This document shows, piece by piece, positions 38,938-53,379 of a DNA stretch of 64,000 nucleotides. The notes below the pieces were generated by a model. It was not told where the DNA came from. It worked only from the letters and a program-made list of their open reading frames with translations, and did no database searches. Source of the DNA: Planctomycetota bacterium (lineage in GTDB: Bacteria; Planctomycetota; UBA1135; GCA-002686595). Numbering within the stretch: the stretch's first letter is position 1; each line of letters starts with the position of its first letter. The translations under genes were made by a program, and so were the position numbers. The DNA is taken from contig JAPLOF010000058.1 of NCBI GenBank assembly GCA_026692665.1, positions 169,296 through 233,295 on the forward strand. The letters run 5' to 3'.

Positions 38938-40650
38938 TCAGCACACCTCGGCCGCCGCCGCGGCGAGAGCGGAGTCGCGACGCAGGTCGGCCGTCGCGCG
39001 CGCGGCTTCACGCAGCTCCACGGACGGCTTCGCGGACGCGGTCGTCCACTCGATCCCGCGCTCCTCGGCCAGGTAGAAGTCGCTGCGGACGCCCATGAAC
39101 GCGTTGTAGCGGATGGCGTAGTGCTCCTCGCCGGCCGCGACCGCCGCCGCGGCCAGCTCGGCGTCGATCCGGCGCACTTCGGGCTTGAACTGGGCCCATT
39201 CCCGCGCGTCCATCGCGAGTACGCGTTCGACCCAAGGCCGGTAGCGCGCGGCCGCGGGCGCGGCGCGGAAGCGATCGAGCCGGCTGTTCACGAACCAGGG
39301 CATCAGCGTGCCGACCTGGTCGATGAAGAGGTTCTCGGCCTCTCCGAAGTCGAGGATCGAGCCTTCGGTGAAGTCGGCGAGCTCGCGCGGCGCCGCGGGA
39401 TCGAAGTATCCGCCCTCGATGGCGAGGCGGTACGAGTCCGTGCCCGGGAACGGGTAGAAGAACGAAGTGCGATAACGGCCGATGCGCGCCTCGGCCAGGA
39501 GGTCGACGGTCTCCCACCGTTCCGCGTGGGTCTCGCCGGGGAGCCCGACCATCACGAAGCCCGACGTGTGGAGCCCGTGGCGTTCCGCCGCGGCGACGGT
39601 CTCGAAGATGTCCTTCTGCGTCATGTGACGCTTCAGGATGTCCCGGCGCACGCGCGGCGAACCGGACTCGATGCCGAGCTTCAGGATGCGGCAGCCGGCT
39701 TTCGCCAGCGCTTCGGCGACGCGCTCGTCGAGCTGTTTCACGTGCGCGTTGACCACGAAGGGCACGCCGATGCCGCTCTTCGCGTAGAGGTCGCAGAACT
39801 CGAGCGCGTGCGGCACGTTCTGCGTGAAGAGGTCGTCGTCGAGGATGAACGTGCCGACGCCGCGGTAGCGCGACAGCACGAAGCGGATCTCCTCCAACAT
39901 CGCCTCGGCCGGACGGAAGCGGAAGAAACCGATGTCCTTCACGCTGCGGCCCAGCTCGGCCTTGTAGCGGTCGACGATCTTGTGGTTCAGGCAGTACGTG
40001 CAGCGGTACGGACAACCGCGCGACGTGATGAGCCCGAACCAGCCGTGCTTCTGGTCCGTGATGCGCTGCACGTCGAACAGCTCGTAGTCGGGCATCGGCA
40101 GCCGCGCGAAGTCGGGGAACTCCCCGACCGGGTTCGCGACGAAGCTCTCCGGTCCGTGGCTCCGGCGCGTCGCCTGTTGCGGACGCACGCCGCCCTTCCA
40201 CGAGACGAAGTTGCGCACTTCGTCGGGCCGTTCGCCGGCCTCGAGCCGCCGCGCGAGCTCCGCCAGGGCGTCCTCGCATTCCCCCACGCCCACGTGGTCC
40301 CACGCGCCGTCGGCCATGACGTCCTCTGGCACCATCGTGGGATGGATGCCGCCGACGACGAGGGGCGGGAGCACGACGTTCTCGCGCGCGGCCCGTTCGC
40401 GCAGGTCCTCGGCGATCTCGAGCGCCGCGCGGTACTGCTGCGTCAGGCACGAGAAGCCGATCATCCCCGGGCGCCAGGCGCGCACGGTGCTCCACAGCTC
40501 GTCGGCCGTCGGCACCGGCGGCAGGTTCTCGTTCAGGTTCACGAGCCGCGTCTCGTGACCCGCGGCCTTGAGCACCGCGGACAACGAGGCGAGGCCGTGG
40601 TTGAACCCCATCTGCGTGTAGAGGTTCGGGTAGACGAAGAGGACGCGCAC
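38938..40650 (-). CDS. B12-binding-domain radical SAM protein
   Basis: The 570-aa radical SAM enzyme has an N-terminal B12-binding Rossmann-like domain (VRVLFVYPNLY to GGIHPTMVPED) and then the radical SAM core with RGCPYRCTYC, the CxxxCxxC iron-sulfur motif. A DDDLFTQN and IESGSPR follow as in the BchE/HpnJ-like group. It probably does methyl transfer or C-C/C-N chemistry with cobalamin, but the substrate is unknown. The start is GTG 40650; a possible TATCCT lies about 20 nt upstream. It leads an operon with sugar kinase, nucleotidyltransferase and exporter genes, so a modified nucleotide-sugar or lipid is a fair guess. Confidence 0.88.
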   Translation of the reverse strand: MRVLFVYPNLYTQMGFNHGLASLSAVLKAAGHETRLVNLNENLPPVPTADELWSTVRAWRPGMIGFSCLTQQYRAALEIAEDLRERAARENVVLPPLVVGGIHPTMVPEDVMADGAWDHVGVGECEDALAELARRLEAGERPDEVRNFVSWKGGVRPQQATRRSHGPESFVANPVGEFPDFARLPMPDYELFDVQRITDQKHGWFGLITSRGCPYRCTYCLNHKIVDRYKAELGRSVKDIGFFRFRPAEAMLEEIRFVLSRYRGVGTFILDDDLFTQNVPHALEFCDLYAKSGIGVPFVVNAHVKQLDERVAEALAKAGCRILKLGIESGSPRVRRDILKRHMTQKDIFETVAAAERHGLHTSGFVMVGLPGETHAERWETVDLLAEARIGRYRTSFFYPFPGTDSYRLAIEGGYFDPAAPRELADFTEGSILDFGEAENLFIDQVGTLMPWFVNSRLDRFRAAPAAARYRPWVERVLAMDAREWAQFKPEVRRIDAELAAAAVAAGEEHYAIRYNAFMGVRSDFYLAEERGIEWTTASAKPSVELREAARATADLRRDSALAAAAAEVC

Positions 40651-40747
40651 GGAGGGGCTTTCTGGCGTCGGGAGGATACGGCAAGGACCGCTCCGATGTC
40701 GCCCCCGCGCGACCGGATACGGGCCCGAAACCGCTAGGATCGCGAGG

Positions 40748-41596
40748 ATGGACCTGCGCATCGCGACCTGCCGACCGCTCCCCGAGCCCGACGTCGACGA
40801 GGAGATCCTCCTCGGCGCGCTCCGGGCGCGCGGCATCGCGGCGCGCATGGCGGCCTGGAACGATCCCGCGGAGCCGTGGGACGAGCGCGTCCCGACCGTG
40901 ATCCGCTCGACGTGGGACTACATCCACGACATGCACGCCTTCCGGTTCTGGCTGGATCGCGTCGAGCGCGCGGGGCCGCTGTGGAACCCGGGGATCGTCG
41001 TGCGCGACAACCTCCACAAGCGGTACTTGCTGAACCTCGAGCGCCACGGAGTGCCGATCGTTCCCACGGAGCTGATCGGGCACGCGGCTCGGACGACCCT
41101 CGCGAAGGTGCTCGCGCTGCGAGGATGGGGCGATGTCGTCGTCAAGCCGGCGGTCGGGGCCGGGTCGTTCGGCACGCAGCGCTTCGGACCCGGCGACCTG
41201 TCGGCGGGCAATGCGCACCTCCAGCGGCTGCTCTCCGAGGAACGCGACGTCCTCGTGCAACCCTACGAGCCGTCGGTCGAAGGTCACGGCGAGCGCGCGC
41301 TCGTCTGGATCGACGGCGCGTTCACGCACGCGGTGCGCAAGACGCCGCGCTTCGGCACGGATCCCGAGCGCGTGTCCGAAGCGCTGGCGATCGAGCCCGA
41401 CGAACTCGAACTCGGCGTGCGCGCCCTCGAACCGCACGCGGAGAAGCTGCTCTACGGCCGCGTCGACGTCGCGCGCGGCCCCGACGGACGGCCGCGGGTC
41501 ATGGAGCTCGAGCTCGTCGAGCCCTCGCTGTTCCTGAAACAGTCCCCGGCGGCCCTGGAACGCCTCGCCGGCGGCATCGCGAGGCGCTTGCACTGA
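40748..41596 (+). CDS. ATP-grasp family protein (RimK/glutathione synthetase-like)
   Basis: The 282-aa ATP-grasp ligase-like protein has VVVKPAVGAGSFG for the nucleotide loop, DVLVQPYEPSV, and a C-terminal VMELELVEPSLFL metal-binding segment. The N-terminal half has IRSTWDYIHD, a motif of the small-ligase group that includes DcsG-like and glutathione-synthetase-like proteins. The reaction is likely an amide or peptide bond formation with unknown partners. A TAGGAT at 40735-40740 is 7 nt before the ATG. It is divergent from the radical SAM operon across 97 nt. Confidence 0.82.
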   Translation: MDLRIATCRPLPEPDVDEEILLGALRARGIAARMAAWNDPAEPWDERVPTVIRSTWDYIHDMHAFRFWLDRVERAGPLWNPGIVVRDNLHKRYLLNLERHGVPIVPTELIGHAARTTLAKVLALRGWGDVVVKPAVGAGSFGTQRFGPGDLSAGNAHLQRLLSEERDVLVQPYEPSVEGHGERALVWIDGAFTHAVRKTPRFGTDPERVSEALAIEPDELELGVRALEPHAEKLLYGRVDVARGPDGRPRVMELELVEPSLFLKQSPAALERLAGGIARRLH

Positions 41597-41683
41597 CCTT
41601 GCGTGCCGGCCGCGCGGCCCGGCAGTACCCTGTGCGGCCCGCCGCGTGGCCTGGAAGCCCCGCGGCGCCCCCTCACGAACTCG

Positions 41684-44629
<2,946 letters not shown>

Positions 44630-44664
44630 GGGTGGCAGCGGGGCCGAGGCGCTCCGCAGTTTCG

Positions 44665-44710
44665 ACCGGGACCCGCTCCGCGGCCGCTTGGCTGCGGGGC
44701 GGGTCCCGGT
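44665..44710. terminator. Bidirectional terminator hairpin
   Basis: ACCGGGACCCGC (44665-44676) pairs perfectly with GCGGGTCCCGGT (44699-44710), and the loop region can fold further. It lies between the convergent M16 and S9C genes. No T-run follows. Confidence 0.65.
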
Positions 44711-44749
44711 GCTTCCGACGGGCCTCGCGGCCGCGTCAAACCTCGTGGA

Positions 44750-46768
<2,019 letters not shown>

Positions 46769-46818
46769 GGTTTCGTTCGGGGACGGAGTCGGCGCAGGAT
46801 AGCGGGACGGAACGCGAT

Positions 46819-48195
46819 TCAGGTGCGCGTGGCCGAACGCCGCCGGAGCAGCAGGAACAGTGGCAGCCCCAGCGCCACGAGGGCGAGGCCCCATTGCGCC
46901 GCGACGAGGCCGCAACCGTAGATCGTGAACGCGACGAACACGAAGGCCACGCCGGCCACGGCGCGCTGGCCGCCCCGCCCGAGCTTCCAGTCGGCCGCGG
47001 CGGCCAGGAGGTGCGGGATGAGGGTCAGGAACAGCGCCAGGTTCACGACGAACCCGAACGCGTCGAGGAACTCCTCGCGCAAGAGGAGGAGGAGCATGGC
47101 GCTGGCGATTCCCGCCCCCACCACGAGCCCGAACGCCGGAGTCCGAAAGCGCGGATGGATGCGCGCCAGGGGCTCGAAGAAGAGCCCGTCCTGGGCGGCG
47201 GCGACCGGGATGCGTCCAGCCATCAGGATCCAGCCGTTCAGCGTGCCGAGGCACGCGACGACGGCCGTCCCGGCCACGAACAGCGCGAGCCCGCTGCCGC
47301 CCGTCTTCTCGGCGAGCAGCGCCAGCGGCCGCGTCGACGTCGCGATCGCCTCGTTCTGCAGGGCTCCCGCGATGCCGATCGCGAGCGCGAGGTAGATCGC
47401 GGTCCCGAGCGCGTAGCCGAGGTACGTCGCGCGGCGGATCGTCGTCTCGGGGTTCCGCACCTCCTCGGCCGGCACCGTCGCGGACTCGATCCCCGAGTAC
47501 GCCCACACGATGAGGGCCATGCCCGCGGGCAGAGCGCCGAATCCGTGCGGGGCGAACGGCTCGAGGTTCGCCGCCTCGAAGTGCCCCAGCCCGAGGAGCC
47601 CGACGGCCACGAGCGGCAGGAGCCCGAGGAAGAGGATCGCGACTTGGAGTCGCACGCCGAAGCGCACCCCGAGCACGTTGACGAGGCACAGGATCCACAC
47701 GAGCACGACGGCCAGGCCGAATTGCAGGACGCTGTTTCCCTCCAGCTCCGGCCAGAGATCCGGCGCGTAGCCGACTGCGCTCTGCACGATCGCGGCGTTG
47801 CCGATGGTCGCGCTGAGCCAGTAGGACCAGACGACCACGAAGCCAGCGAGGTCGCCGAACGCGGTCCGCGCGTAGGCGTACGGTCCGCCGGTGCGCGGAA
47901 AACGCGTCCCGAGACGAGCGTACACGAGCGCGACGAAGAGGTAGCCGAACGCGGTGAGCGCCCAGGCGACGATCCCGAGGGGGCCCACGTCGCGCGCGAT
48001 CGAGGCCGGCAGCGTGTAGATCGACGAGCCGACCATGTTCACGACGACCAGTGCGGTCGCGCCGAGGAGCCCCACGCCGCGCACCAGAGCGACACCTCCG
48101 TGCGCCGTGGCCGGACCGGGCGCGCTCGGCACCGAGCCTGGCCGGTCCGATCGGGGTTCGCTGGTGCCCATGGGCCGCGGAGGATACCGGCTCAC
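46819..48195 (-). CDS. APC-superfamily amino acid permease
   Basis: The 458-aa integral membrane transporter has about 12 segments: the N-terminal GATALVVVNMVGSSIYTLP motif (unwound helix 1) and the YSGIESATVPAEEVRNPE loop of helix 6 are typical of APC transporters (YjeM/AdiC-like). The substrate is likely an amino acid or amine. GTG at 48195 overlaps the methyltransferase stop (GTGA) and gives an extra eight residues compared with ATG 48171; both are possible, but the overlap style of this genome favours GTG. Confidence 0.9.
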   Translation of the reverse strand: MSRYPPRPMGTSEPRSDRPGSVPSAPGPATAHGGVALVRGVGLLGATALVVVNMVGSSIYTLPASIARDVGPLGIVAWALTAFGYLFVALVYARLGTRFPRTGGPYAYARTAFGDLAGFVVVWSYWLSATIGNAAIVQSAVGYAPDLWPELEGNSVLQFGLAVVLVWILCLVNVLGVRFGVRLQVAILFLGLLPLVAVGLLGLGHFEAANLEPFAPHGFGALPAGMALIVWAYSGIESATVPAEEVRNPETTIRRATYLGYALGTAIYLALAIGIAGALQNEAIATSTRPLALLAEKTGGSGLALFVAGTAVVACLGTLNGWILMAGRIPVAAAQDGLFFEPLARIHPRFRTPAFGLVVGAGIASAMLLLLLREEFLDAFGFVVNLALFLTLIPHLLAAAADWKLGRGGQRAVAGVAFVFVAFTIYGCGLVAAQWGLALVALGLPLFLLLRRRSATRT

Positions 48196-49031
48196 GGCCG
48201 GCGAGCCCGGAACAGTCCGATCTCGTGCGCGATCGTGACGCGCAGAGCTCCCAGCGCGAGGAGGCGCTCGTCCTCCCGCCGACGCGCGTTGCGGTACGTC
48301 GCGAGGGACAGGTCGCGCAGCCCCGCGGCATCGAACTCGAGCGTCTCGGCGGTCTCGCGTCGATCCAGCAGCTCGAACGCGCCGGCGAACTCCTCGACGA
48401 CGCGCGCGAGGCCGGGCAGGTCGCGCGCGTCCTCGAGCGTGGCCAAGCGCAGCTCGCGCAGGTCACCCGGGCCAGGAACGGCCACGACGACCGAGCCACC
48501 CGATTTCAGGATGCGCGCCAGTTCGTCGCGCGGCCGGCGCGCGTCGATGCTCAGAGCGAGGTCGACGCTCCCGGACCGCAGCGGCAAGACGCGGTCGCAG
48601 TTCGCGACGCACCAGGCTCCGCCCGGGTGACGGCGCGCGGCCGCTTCGGCGGCGGCGCTCGAGAGGTCGAAGCCCGCGGCCGGCAGGTCGAGTCGTTCCG
48701 CCAGTCCGGCGAGATGGTCCCCCGTCCCGGAGCCGAGGTCCACGACGACCGCGCCAGACACCAGGCCGGCACGTGCGGCGAGGCCGGCGAGGGCTTCGTC
48801 CACCGCCGCCCCGAGCCCCCGCTCCCGGAGCCGCAGGCGCGCCTGGACCGTCTCCCGAGCATCGCCGGCGGCGAGCGAGCGCCGGTCCTGCGGCTGCAGC
48901 AGGTTCACGTAGCCCGAGCGCGCCACGTCGAAGGCGTGCCCCATCGCGCAGGCCAGTTGGCGCTCGCGCCGCGCCAGCGGCAGGCCGCAGCCGCGCACCG
49001 AGCAGGCGAGGAGGTCCCAGGCGGCGCGCAT
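48192..49031 (-). CDS. 23S rRNA (guanine-N1)-methyltransferase, RlmA-type
   Basis: The 279-aa protein has an N-terminal zinc-binding region with Cys in LLACSVRGC and ACAMGH before AFDVARSGYVNLL, a hallmark of RlmA proteins, and a SAM-binding domain with VVVDLGSGTGDHL. It should methylate the N1 position of a guanine in helix 35 of 23S rRNA (G745 in E. coli numbering, or G748 for the RlmAII type linked to macrolide response); which one cannot be told. It is upstream of the permease gene, overlapping it by 4 nt. Confidence 0.88.
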   Translation of the reverse strand: MRAAWDLLACSVRGCGLPLARRERQLACAMGHAFDVARSGYVNLLQPQDRRSLAAGDARETVQARLRLRERGLGAAVDEALAGLAARAGLVSGAVVVDLGSGTGDHLAGLAERLDLPAAGFDLSSAAAEAAARRHPGGAWCVANCDRVLPLRSGSVDLALSIDARRPRDELARILKSGGSVVVAVPGPGDLRELRLATLEDARDLPGLARVVEEFAGAFELLDRRETAETLEFDAAGLRDLSLATYRNARRREDERLLALGALRVTIAHEIGLFRARRP

Positions 49032-49088
49032 CGTCGCGGGAGGGTCGCGGGGACGACGCCCGGGCGCAAGCGAAGGCCCGGAATCGAA

Positions 49089-49116
49089 GCGGGGCGGCCC
49101 CTCAGGACCGCCCCGC
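49089..49116 (-). terminator. Hairpin after exported protein copy 2
   Basis: GCGGGGCGG (49089-49097) pairs with CCGCCCCGC (49108-49116), 22 nt after the stop of the gene at 49138 on the minus strand. Only a short T-containing tail follows. Confidence 0.55.
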
Positions 49117-49137
49117 TCACGACATCGAAACCGGATC

Positions 49138-50145
49138 TCAGTTCGTGTCGGGGAAGATCGACTGGCCGAGGAGGTCGCCGTTCCCGCGCTCTCCCGTCAC
49201 GTACGGGATCTGCGAGCCGATCGGGAGGAAGCCGAGGACCGCGTCGCAGTAGAAGGCGAGGATCGCCGGGTCCTGGATCTGGCCCGCCGTCGAGTACGCG
49301 ATGCTGCCGTCGAACTGGAACCAGCCCGTTTCCGGCACGGCGGACACGCCGGTCGCCATCGTACCGATGTTGCCGATGTAGACCTCGTTCGGGTTGTTGT
49401 TCGTCGTGGCGAGGAACTCGGACGAGAACACGTTGCTGATCTCGAGCAGCGGCGTCTTGGTCCAGCAGCGGAAGCTGTACTGCGCGGAGAACGTCTCCTC
49501 GTTGTCGTTGTGGACGAGGAAGTCCACGACCGTCGTGAACTGCGCCGGAGACAGGCTGATCAGCGTCAGGCTACCGAGCGGCGCGAGCGCGCCCCAGAAG
49601 CGCGGGACGTACAGGCGATCGGGAGCCTTCGTGTACTCGCTGCCGTTCAGGTCGCGCAAGCCGTCCATGTCGACGTCCGTGCTCGCACCGGTTCCGAGCG
49701 CAGACGCAGCCTGGAACACCCACGGCTCGGTCTCGCCGACGAAGGCCAGGCTGACGTTCGTCTCGGTCCCGATCAGGAAGTCCCACTTGATCGCCTGGCC
49801 GGTGGTCGGGCTCTTCGCGAACACATAGGCGTAGCCGCGCACTTGGTTCGGGTTGTCCAGGGTCGTGACGACCGTGATCGTGTCGCGCGGGGTCAGGCGG
49901 CGCGTGCGATTGAACTCGGCGCAGTTGGTCCCGTTGATGTAGACGAACTCGACGTCGACGGTGCCCGCGAGGAGGGTCCCGTTCGAGGTCGTGTTGGAGT
50001 TCGTGTTCGTGACGGTCAGCGCCGTCAGGGCGCCGCGGCCGTTGTCGAAGCACGGGAACACGAGGAGGCTGCCGGGCCGCTCGGCGGCGACCGCGGACGA
50101 GACGAAGCAGCTCGCCACGAGGGCGGCGGACAGGATGTTGCGCAT
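49138..50145 (-). CDS. Exported protein, unrecognised family, copy 2
   Basis: The 335-aa paralogue of the 35415-36452 protein has a signal peptide (residues 1-20, cut after VAA). The shared blocks come in the same order: a SLLVFPCFD start, TVTNTNSN, VDVEFVYING, LTPRDTITV, GYAYVFAKSP, VHNDNEETFSAQ before FRCWTK, and SSEFL. Conserved Cys residues include PCF and RCW. No enzyme motif is seen. It is followed by a hairpin and preceded by a DUF350 gene on the same strand (99-nt gap), which may or may not be linked. The function is unknown to me. Confidence 0.82.
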   Translation of the reverse strand: MRNILSAALVASCFVSSAVAAERPGSLLVFPCFDNGRGALTALTVTNTNSNTTSNGTLLAGTVDVEFVYINGTNCAEFNRTRRLTPRDTITVVTTLDNPNQVRGYAYVFAKSPTTGQAIKWDFLIGTETNVSLAFVGETEPWVFQAASALGTGASTDVDMDGLRDLNGSEYTKAPDRLYVPRFWGALAPLGSLTLISLSPAQFTTVVDFLVHNDNEETFSAQYSFRCWTKTPLLEISNVFSSEFLATTNNNPNEVYIGNIGTMATGVSAVPETGWFQFDGSIAYSTAGQIQDPAILAFYCDAVLGFLPIGSQIPYVTGERGNGDLLGQSIFPDTN

Positions 50146-50244
50146 GGTGGATCTCTCTCGCGATCGTTCCCGGTCGCACGCCGGGAGCGGGACAGGAACG
50201 GGGGGGTGGGGGGGGTCTGGAATGGGAGGACGCGCGCGCCGGAA

Positions 50245-50844
50245 TCAGGCGAACAGCGCGGTGAAGAACTTGGTCAGGCCCGAGCTGACGCCCGAGACGC
50301 CCGCCTCGATCAGGGTCGAGGCGCCGATCAGGATGCCGGCGTAGACGACGCCGATCGCCGTGTTCCCGTTCCGGAACTCGGCCTTCTCGTCGATGTCCTT
50401 GGTCCACTTGTCCATGACCTTGAACGTCCACGAGATCGCGAGTCCCGCGACGGCCAGGGCGACGATCAGGTTCACCGCGCCGCCGAGGACCGCGGAGAGC
50501 CCGTTCTTGATGTCGAAGACGACCAGGCTCTGGAGGCCCTTGGTCATGCCCGCGATGCCGCCCGACACGACGTTCGTGTAGGCGATCACCGCGCCGCCGG
50601 CCAACAGGCTGACCGCGACGTTCTTCTTCTTGATCTCGGCCCAGATGTCGAGGCCCTCGATCATCTTGCTGACGACGGCGATGCCGTTGTTCACGGCCAG
50701 GGTGAAGAGCGCCAGCGAGACGATCAGCTGGACGACACCGAGGAGCAGGGCCACGGCGCCGGCGCCGATGCCGCTCTCCGGGCCGGCCTCCACGAGGGCG
50801 GCCGGGGCGAGGGCGATCGCTTGGAAGGGAATCAGGTGGATCAT
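50245..50844 (-). CDS. DUF350 family membrane protein (two repeats)
   Basis: The 199-aa protein has about five to six hydrophobic segments in two related halves. Each half matches the DUF350 pattern: LLLGVVQLIVSLALF with IWAEIKKKNVAVSLLAGG in the first, and VALAVAGLAISW with FRNGNTAIGVVYAGILIG in the second. DUF350 proteins (YjfL-type) are small inner-membrane proteins of unknown role. The start (MIHLIPF) is straightforward. It is upstream of exported-family copy 2, 99 nt apart. Confidence 0.82.
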   Translation of the reverse strand: MIHLIPFQAIALAPAALVEAGPESGIGAGAVALLLGVVQLIVSLALFTLAVNNGIAVVSKMIEGLDIWAEIKKKNVAVSLLAGGAVIAYTNVVSGGIAGMTKGLQSLVVFDIKNGLSAVLGGAVNLIVALAVAGLAISWTFKVMDKWTKDIDEKAEFRNGNTAIGVVYAGILIGASTLIEAGVSGVSSGLTKFFTALFA

Positions 50845-51083
50845 GGTTGGCGGGGATTAGGGACCTTTGGAAGGCGGAAGGTGATACCGGGCGACCCAAG
50901 TCCGCGCAAGCGGTCCCCCCCGCGAGCCGGTCCGCGCCGCTGCAAGTTCCTGCGGAGGAAGGGTGTGCGGTGGGTTTTCGCCCACGAAGGCGGCCTGCGT
51001 TCCCGGCGCGTAGGAACGCGGTTCGAGGGCCCGCGCCGGCGGCGGGCGGCGGGTACCTTCACGGGCCCCCAAGGCACCCGCGC

Positions 51084-53378
51084 ATGCTCCAACTCCCCCA
51101 CCAAGCGTCCTCCCGCACCTCCGCCCTCCTCGCCCTGCTCGCGCTGAGTGCCTGCACCAGCGCTCCGCAGTCCGAACCGGGCACATCGGCGAGCGGAGCC
51201 TCCGCGGCCGCGGTCCGGGCCTCGGGCGCGAAGCTGCTGACCTTCGAGTCGCTCTTCGATCCGGCGCAGCGCGTGAGCTTCAGCGGCAAGCCCGCGCCCG
51301 CAGTGACGTGGGTCGACGAGAAGCGCTGGCTCACGACGGTGACCGACCCGGAGACGAAGAAGCCGAAGCGCGTCTTCGTCGAGGCGGCGACCGGCGCGAC
51401 CACGCCGTTCACGCAGGGCACCACGCTCGAGGCCGCGATCGCCACGATTCCCGGCGTCGATGCGGCGGCGGCGGCGCGCATCGCATCCGCGCCCGGCGCG
51501 CTGCTCGACGCGCGTCGCGAGGCGCTGATCGTCCAGCAGGCGAACGACCTGTGGATCGCGCGCGTCGGCGCGGAGCGCGCCCTGCGCCTGACGTCGACGC
51601 CGGAGGTCGCCGAGGAGGAGCCGACCTGGAGCCCCGACGGAGGGCGGATCGCCTTCGTCCAAGGGAACGACCTATGGGTCGCGGACGCTAGGACGGGCGG
51701 CGCGACGCGCCTCACGCTCGACGGATCCCCCACCGTTCTGAACGGCAAGCTCGACTGGCTGTACCAGGAGGAGCTGTACGGTCGCGGCAACTTCCGCTCG
51801 TACTGGTGGAGTCCCGATTCGAAAAGCCTCGCGTTCCTGCGCCTCGACCAGGCCAAGGTCCCCCCCTACACGATCGTCGACGACGGCACGTACGCGGTCG
51901 ATGTGGAGACCTCCCCGTACCCGCGCGCCGGCGAGCCGAACCCGCTCGTCGCGCTGCGCGTCGTGAACGCGGTCTCGGGCGTCACCGCCGACGTGGATCT
52001 CGCCCGCTACCAGGCCGAGGAACCGCTCGTCGTCGACGTCGGCTGGAGCCCGGACGGACGCGTCGTGTACCAGGTGCAGGACCGCGAGCAGCGCTGGCTC
52101 GAGTTGCGCGCCTGCGCGGCCGACGCGACCGCCGACGCGCTCATCCTGCGCGAGACGACGCCCGCCTGGGTGGACCGCGTCGAGACCCTGCGCTGGCTCG
52201 CGGACGGCACGTTCCTGTGGGCCAGCGAGCGCACCGGCTGGCGGCACCTGTACCGCTACCGCGGCACGGAGCTCCTCGGCCCCGTGACGAGCGGCGAGTG
52301 GGAGGTGCGCGACGTGCACGGCGTCGACGAGAAGAACGGGCTCGTCTACTTCAGCGGCACCGAGCGGTCGCACATCGGCCTCGACGTGTACTCGGTGCGC
52401 CTCGACGGCACCGGACTGAAGCGCCTCACCGCGCGTCCCGGCACGCACAACGCGCAGTTCAACGCCGACTTCACGCTGTTCGAGGACACCTGGAGCGACA
52501 TCGCGACGCCGCCGCAGAAGCGCCTGCACCGCGCCAGCGACGGCCGCGAGCTGCGTGTCCTCGACGCGAACCCGGTGGAGGCGCTCGCCGAGTACGGATT
52601 CCAGCCCCCCGAGCTCCTGCAGGTGAAGACGCGCGACGGCTTCGCCATGGAAGCGATGCGCATCCTGCCGCCGGGCTACGACCCGACGCGGCGCTATCCG
52701 GTCATGGTGTTCGGCTACTGGGGCCCGCACGCGCAGACGGTCAAGAACGCCTGGTCGGGCACGAACGGCATGTTCCAGCAGATGCTGGCGCAGAAGGGCG
52801 TGGTCGTGTGGAGCTGCGACAACCGCACGGCGAGCGGCAAGGGCGCCGTGTCGACGTGGCCCTGCTACCAGAGACTGGGCGAGACGGAGCTCGCCGACAT
52901 CCTGGACGGCGTGCAGTGGCTCGTCGATCAGGGCGTCGCCGACCCCGCGCGCATCGGCCTCACGGGCTGGAGCTACGGCGGGTTCATGACGAGCTATGCG
53001 CTGACGCACTCAGATCGTTTCGCGCTGGGAATCGCCGGCGGTTCGGTGACGGACTGGCGCAACTACGACTCGATCTACACGGACCGCTTCATGCGCACGC
53101 CGAAGAACAACGCGGACGGCTACGCGCGCACTGCGGTCGTGGCGGCTGCGTCGAAGCTCACGGGGCGCCTCGTCCTGGCGCACGGCGCCATCGACGACAA
53201 CGTGCACCCGGGCAACACGATGCAGCTCGTGCTCGCCCTGCAGAAGGCCGAGAAGCAGTTCGACCTGATGCTCTACCCCGGCCAGCGGCACGGCGTGGTG
53301 GAGCCCGCGCAATCGCGCCACTGGCGCCGGCTGCAGCTCGACGCGATCGAGCGCCATCTGCTGGCCCCGGATCACTGA
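51084..53378 (+). CDS. S9B dipeptidyl peptidase IV-like lipoprotein
   Basis: The 764-aa protein has a lipobox (LALSAC) and is probably anchored to the envelope. It has the N-terminal DPP-IV beta-propeller with EELYGRGNFRSYWWSPD, the segment in which DPP-IV enzymes bind the substrate N-terminus, and the C-terminal alpha/beta-hydrolase with serine in GWSYGGFM, aspartate in GAIDDNVHPGN and histidine in GQRHGV. It would release dipeptides after proline or alanine. A TACCTT -10-like element lies at 51054-51059. It is separated by 1 nt from the GHKL ATPase gene, so they are probably one transcript. Confidence 0.93.
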   Translation: MLQLPHQASSRTSALLALLALSACTSAPQSEPGTSASGASAAAVRASGAKLLTFESLFDPAQRVSFSGKPAPAVTWVDEKRWLTTVTDPETKKPKRVFVEAATGATTPFTQGTTLEAAIATIPGVDAAAAARIASAPGALLDARREALIVQQANDLWIARVGAERALRLTSTPEVAEEEPTWSPDGGRIAFVQGNDLWVADARTGGATRLTLDGSPTVLNGKLDWLYQEELYGRGNFRSYWWSPDSKSLAFLRLDQAKVPPYTIVDDGTYAVDVETSPYPRAGEPNPLVALRVVNAVSGVTADVDLARYQAEEPLVVDVGWSPDGRVVYQVQDREQRWLELRACAADATADALILRETTPAWVDRVETLRWLADGTFLWASERTGWRHLYRYRGTELLGPVTSGEWEVRDVHGVDEKNGLVYFSGTERSHIGLDVYSVRLDGTGLKRLTARPGTHNAQFNADFTLFEDTWSDIATPPQKRLHRASDGRELRVLDANPVEALAEYGFQPPELLQVKTRDGFAMEAMRILPPGYDPTRRYPVMVFGYWGPHAQTVKNAWSGTNGMFQQMLAQKGVVVWSCDNRTASGKGAVSTWPCYQRLGETELADILDGVQWLVDQGVADPARIGLTGWSYGGFMTSYALTHSDRFALGIAGGSVTDWRNYDSIYTDRFMRTPKNNADGYARTAVVAAASKLTGRLVLAHGAIDDNVHPGNTMQLVLALQKAEKQFDLMLYPGQRHGVVEPAQSRHWRRLQLDAIERHLLAPDH

Positions 53379-53379
53379 C

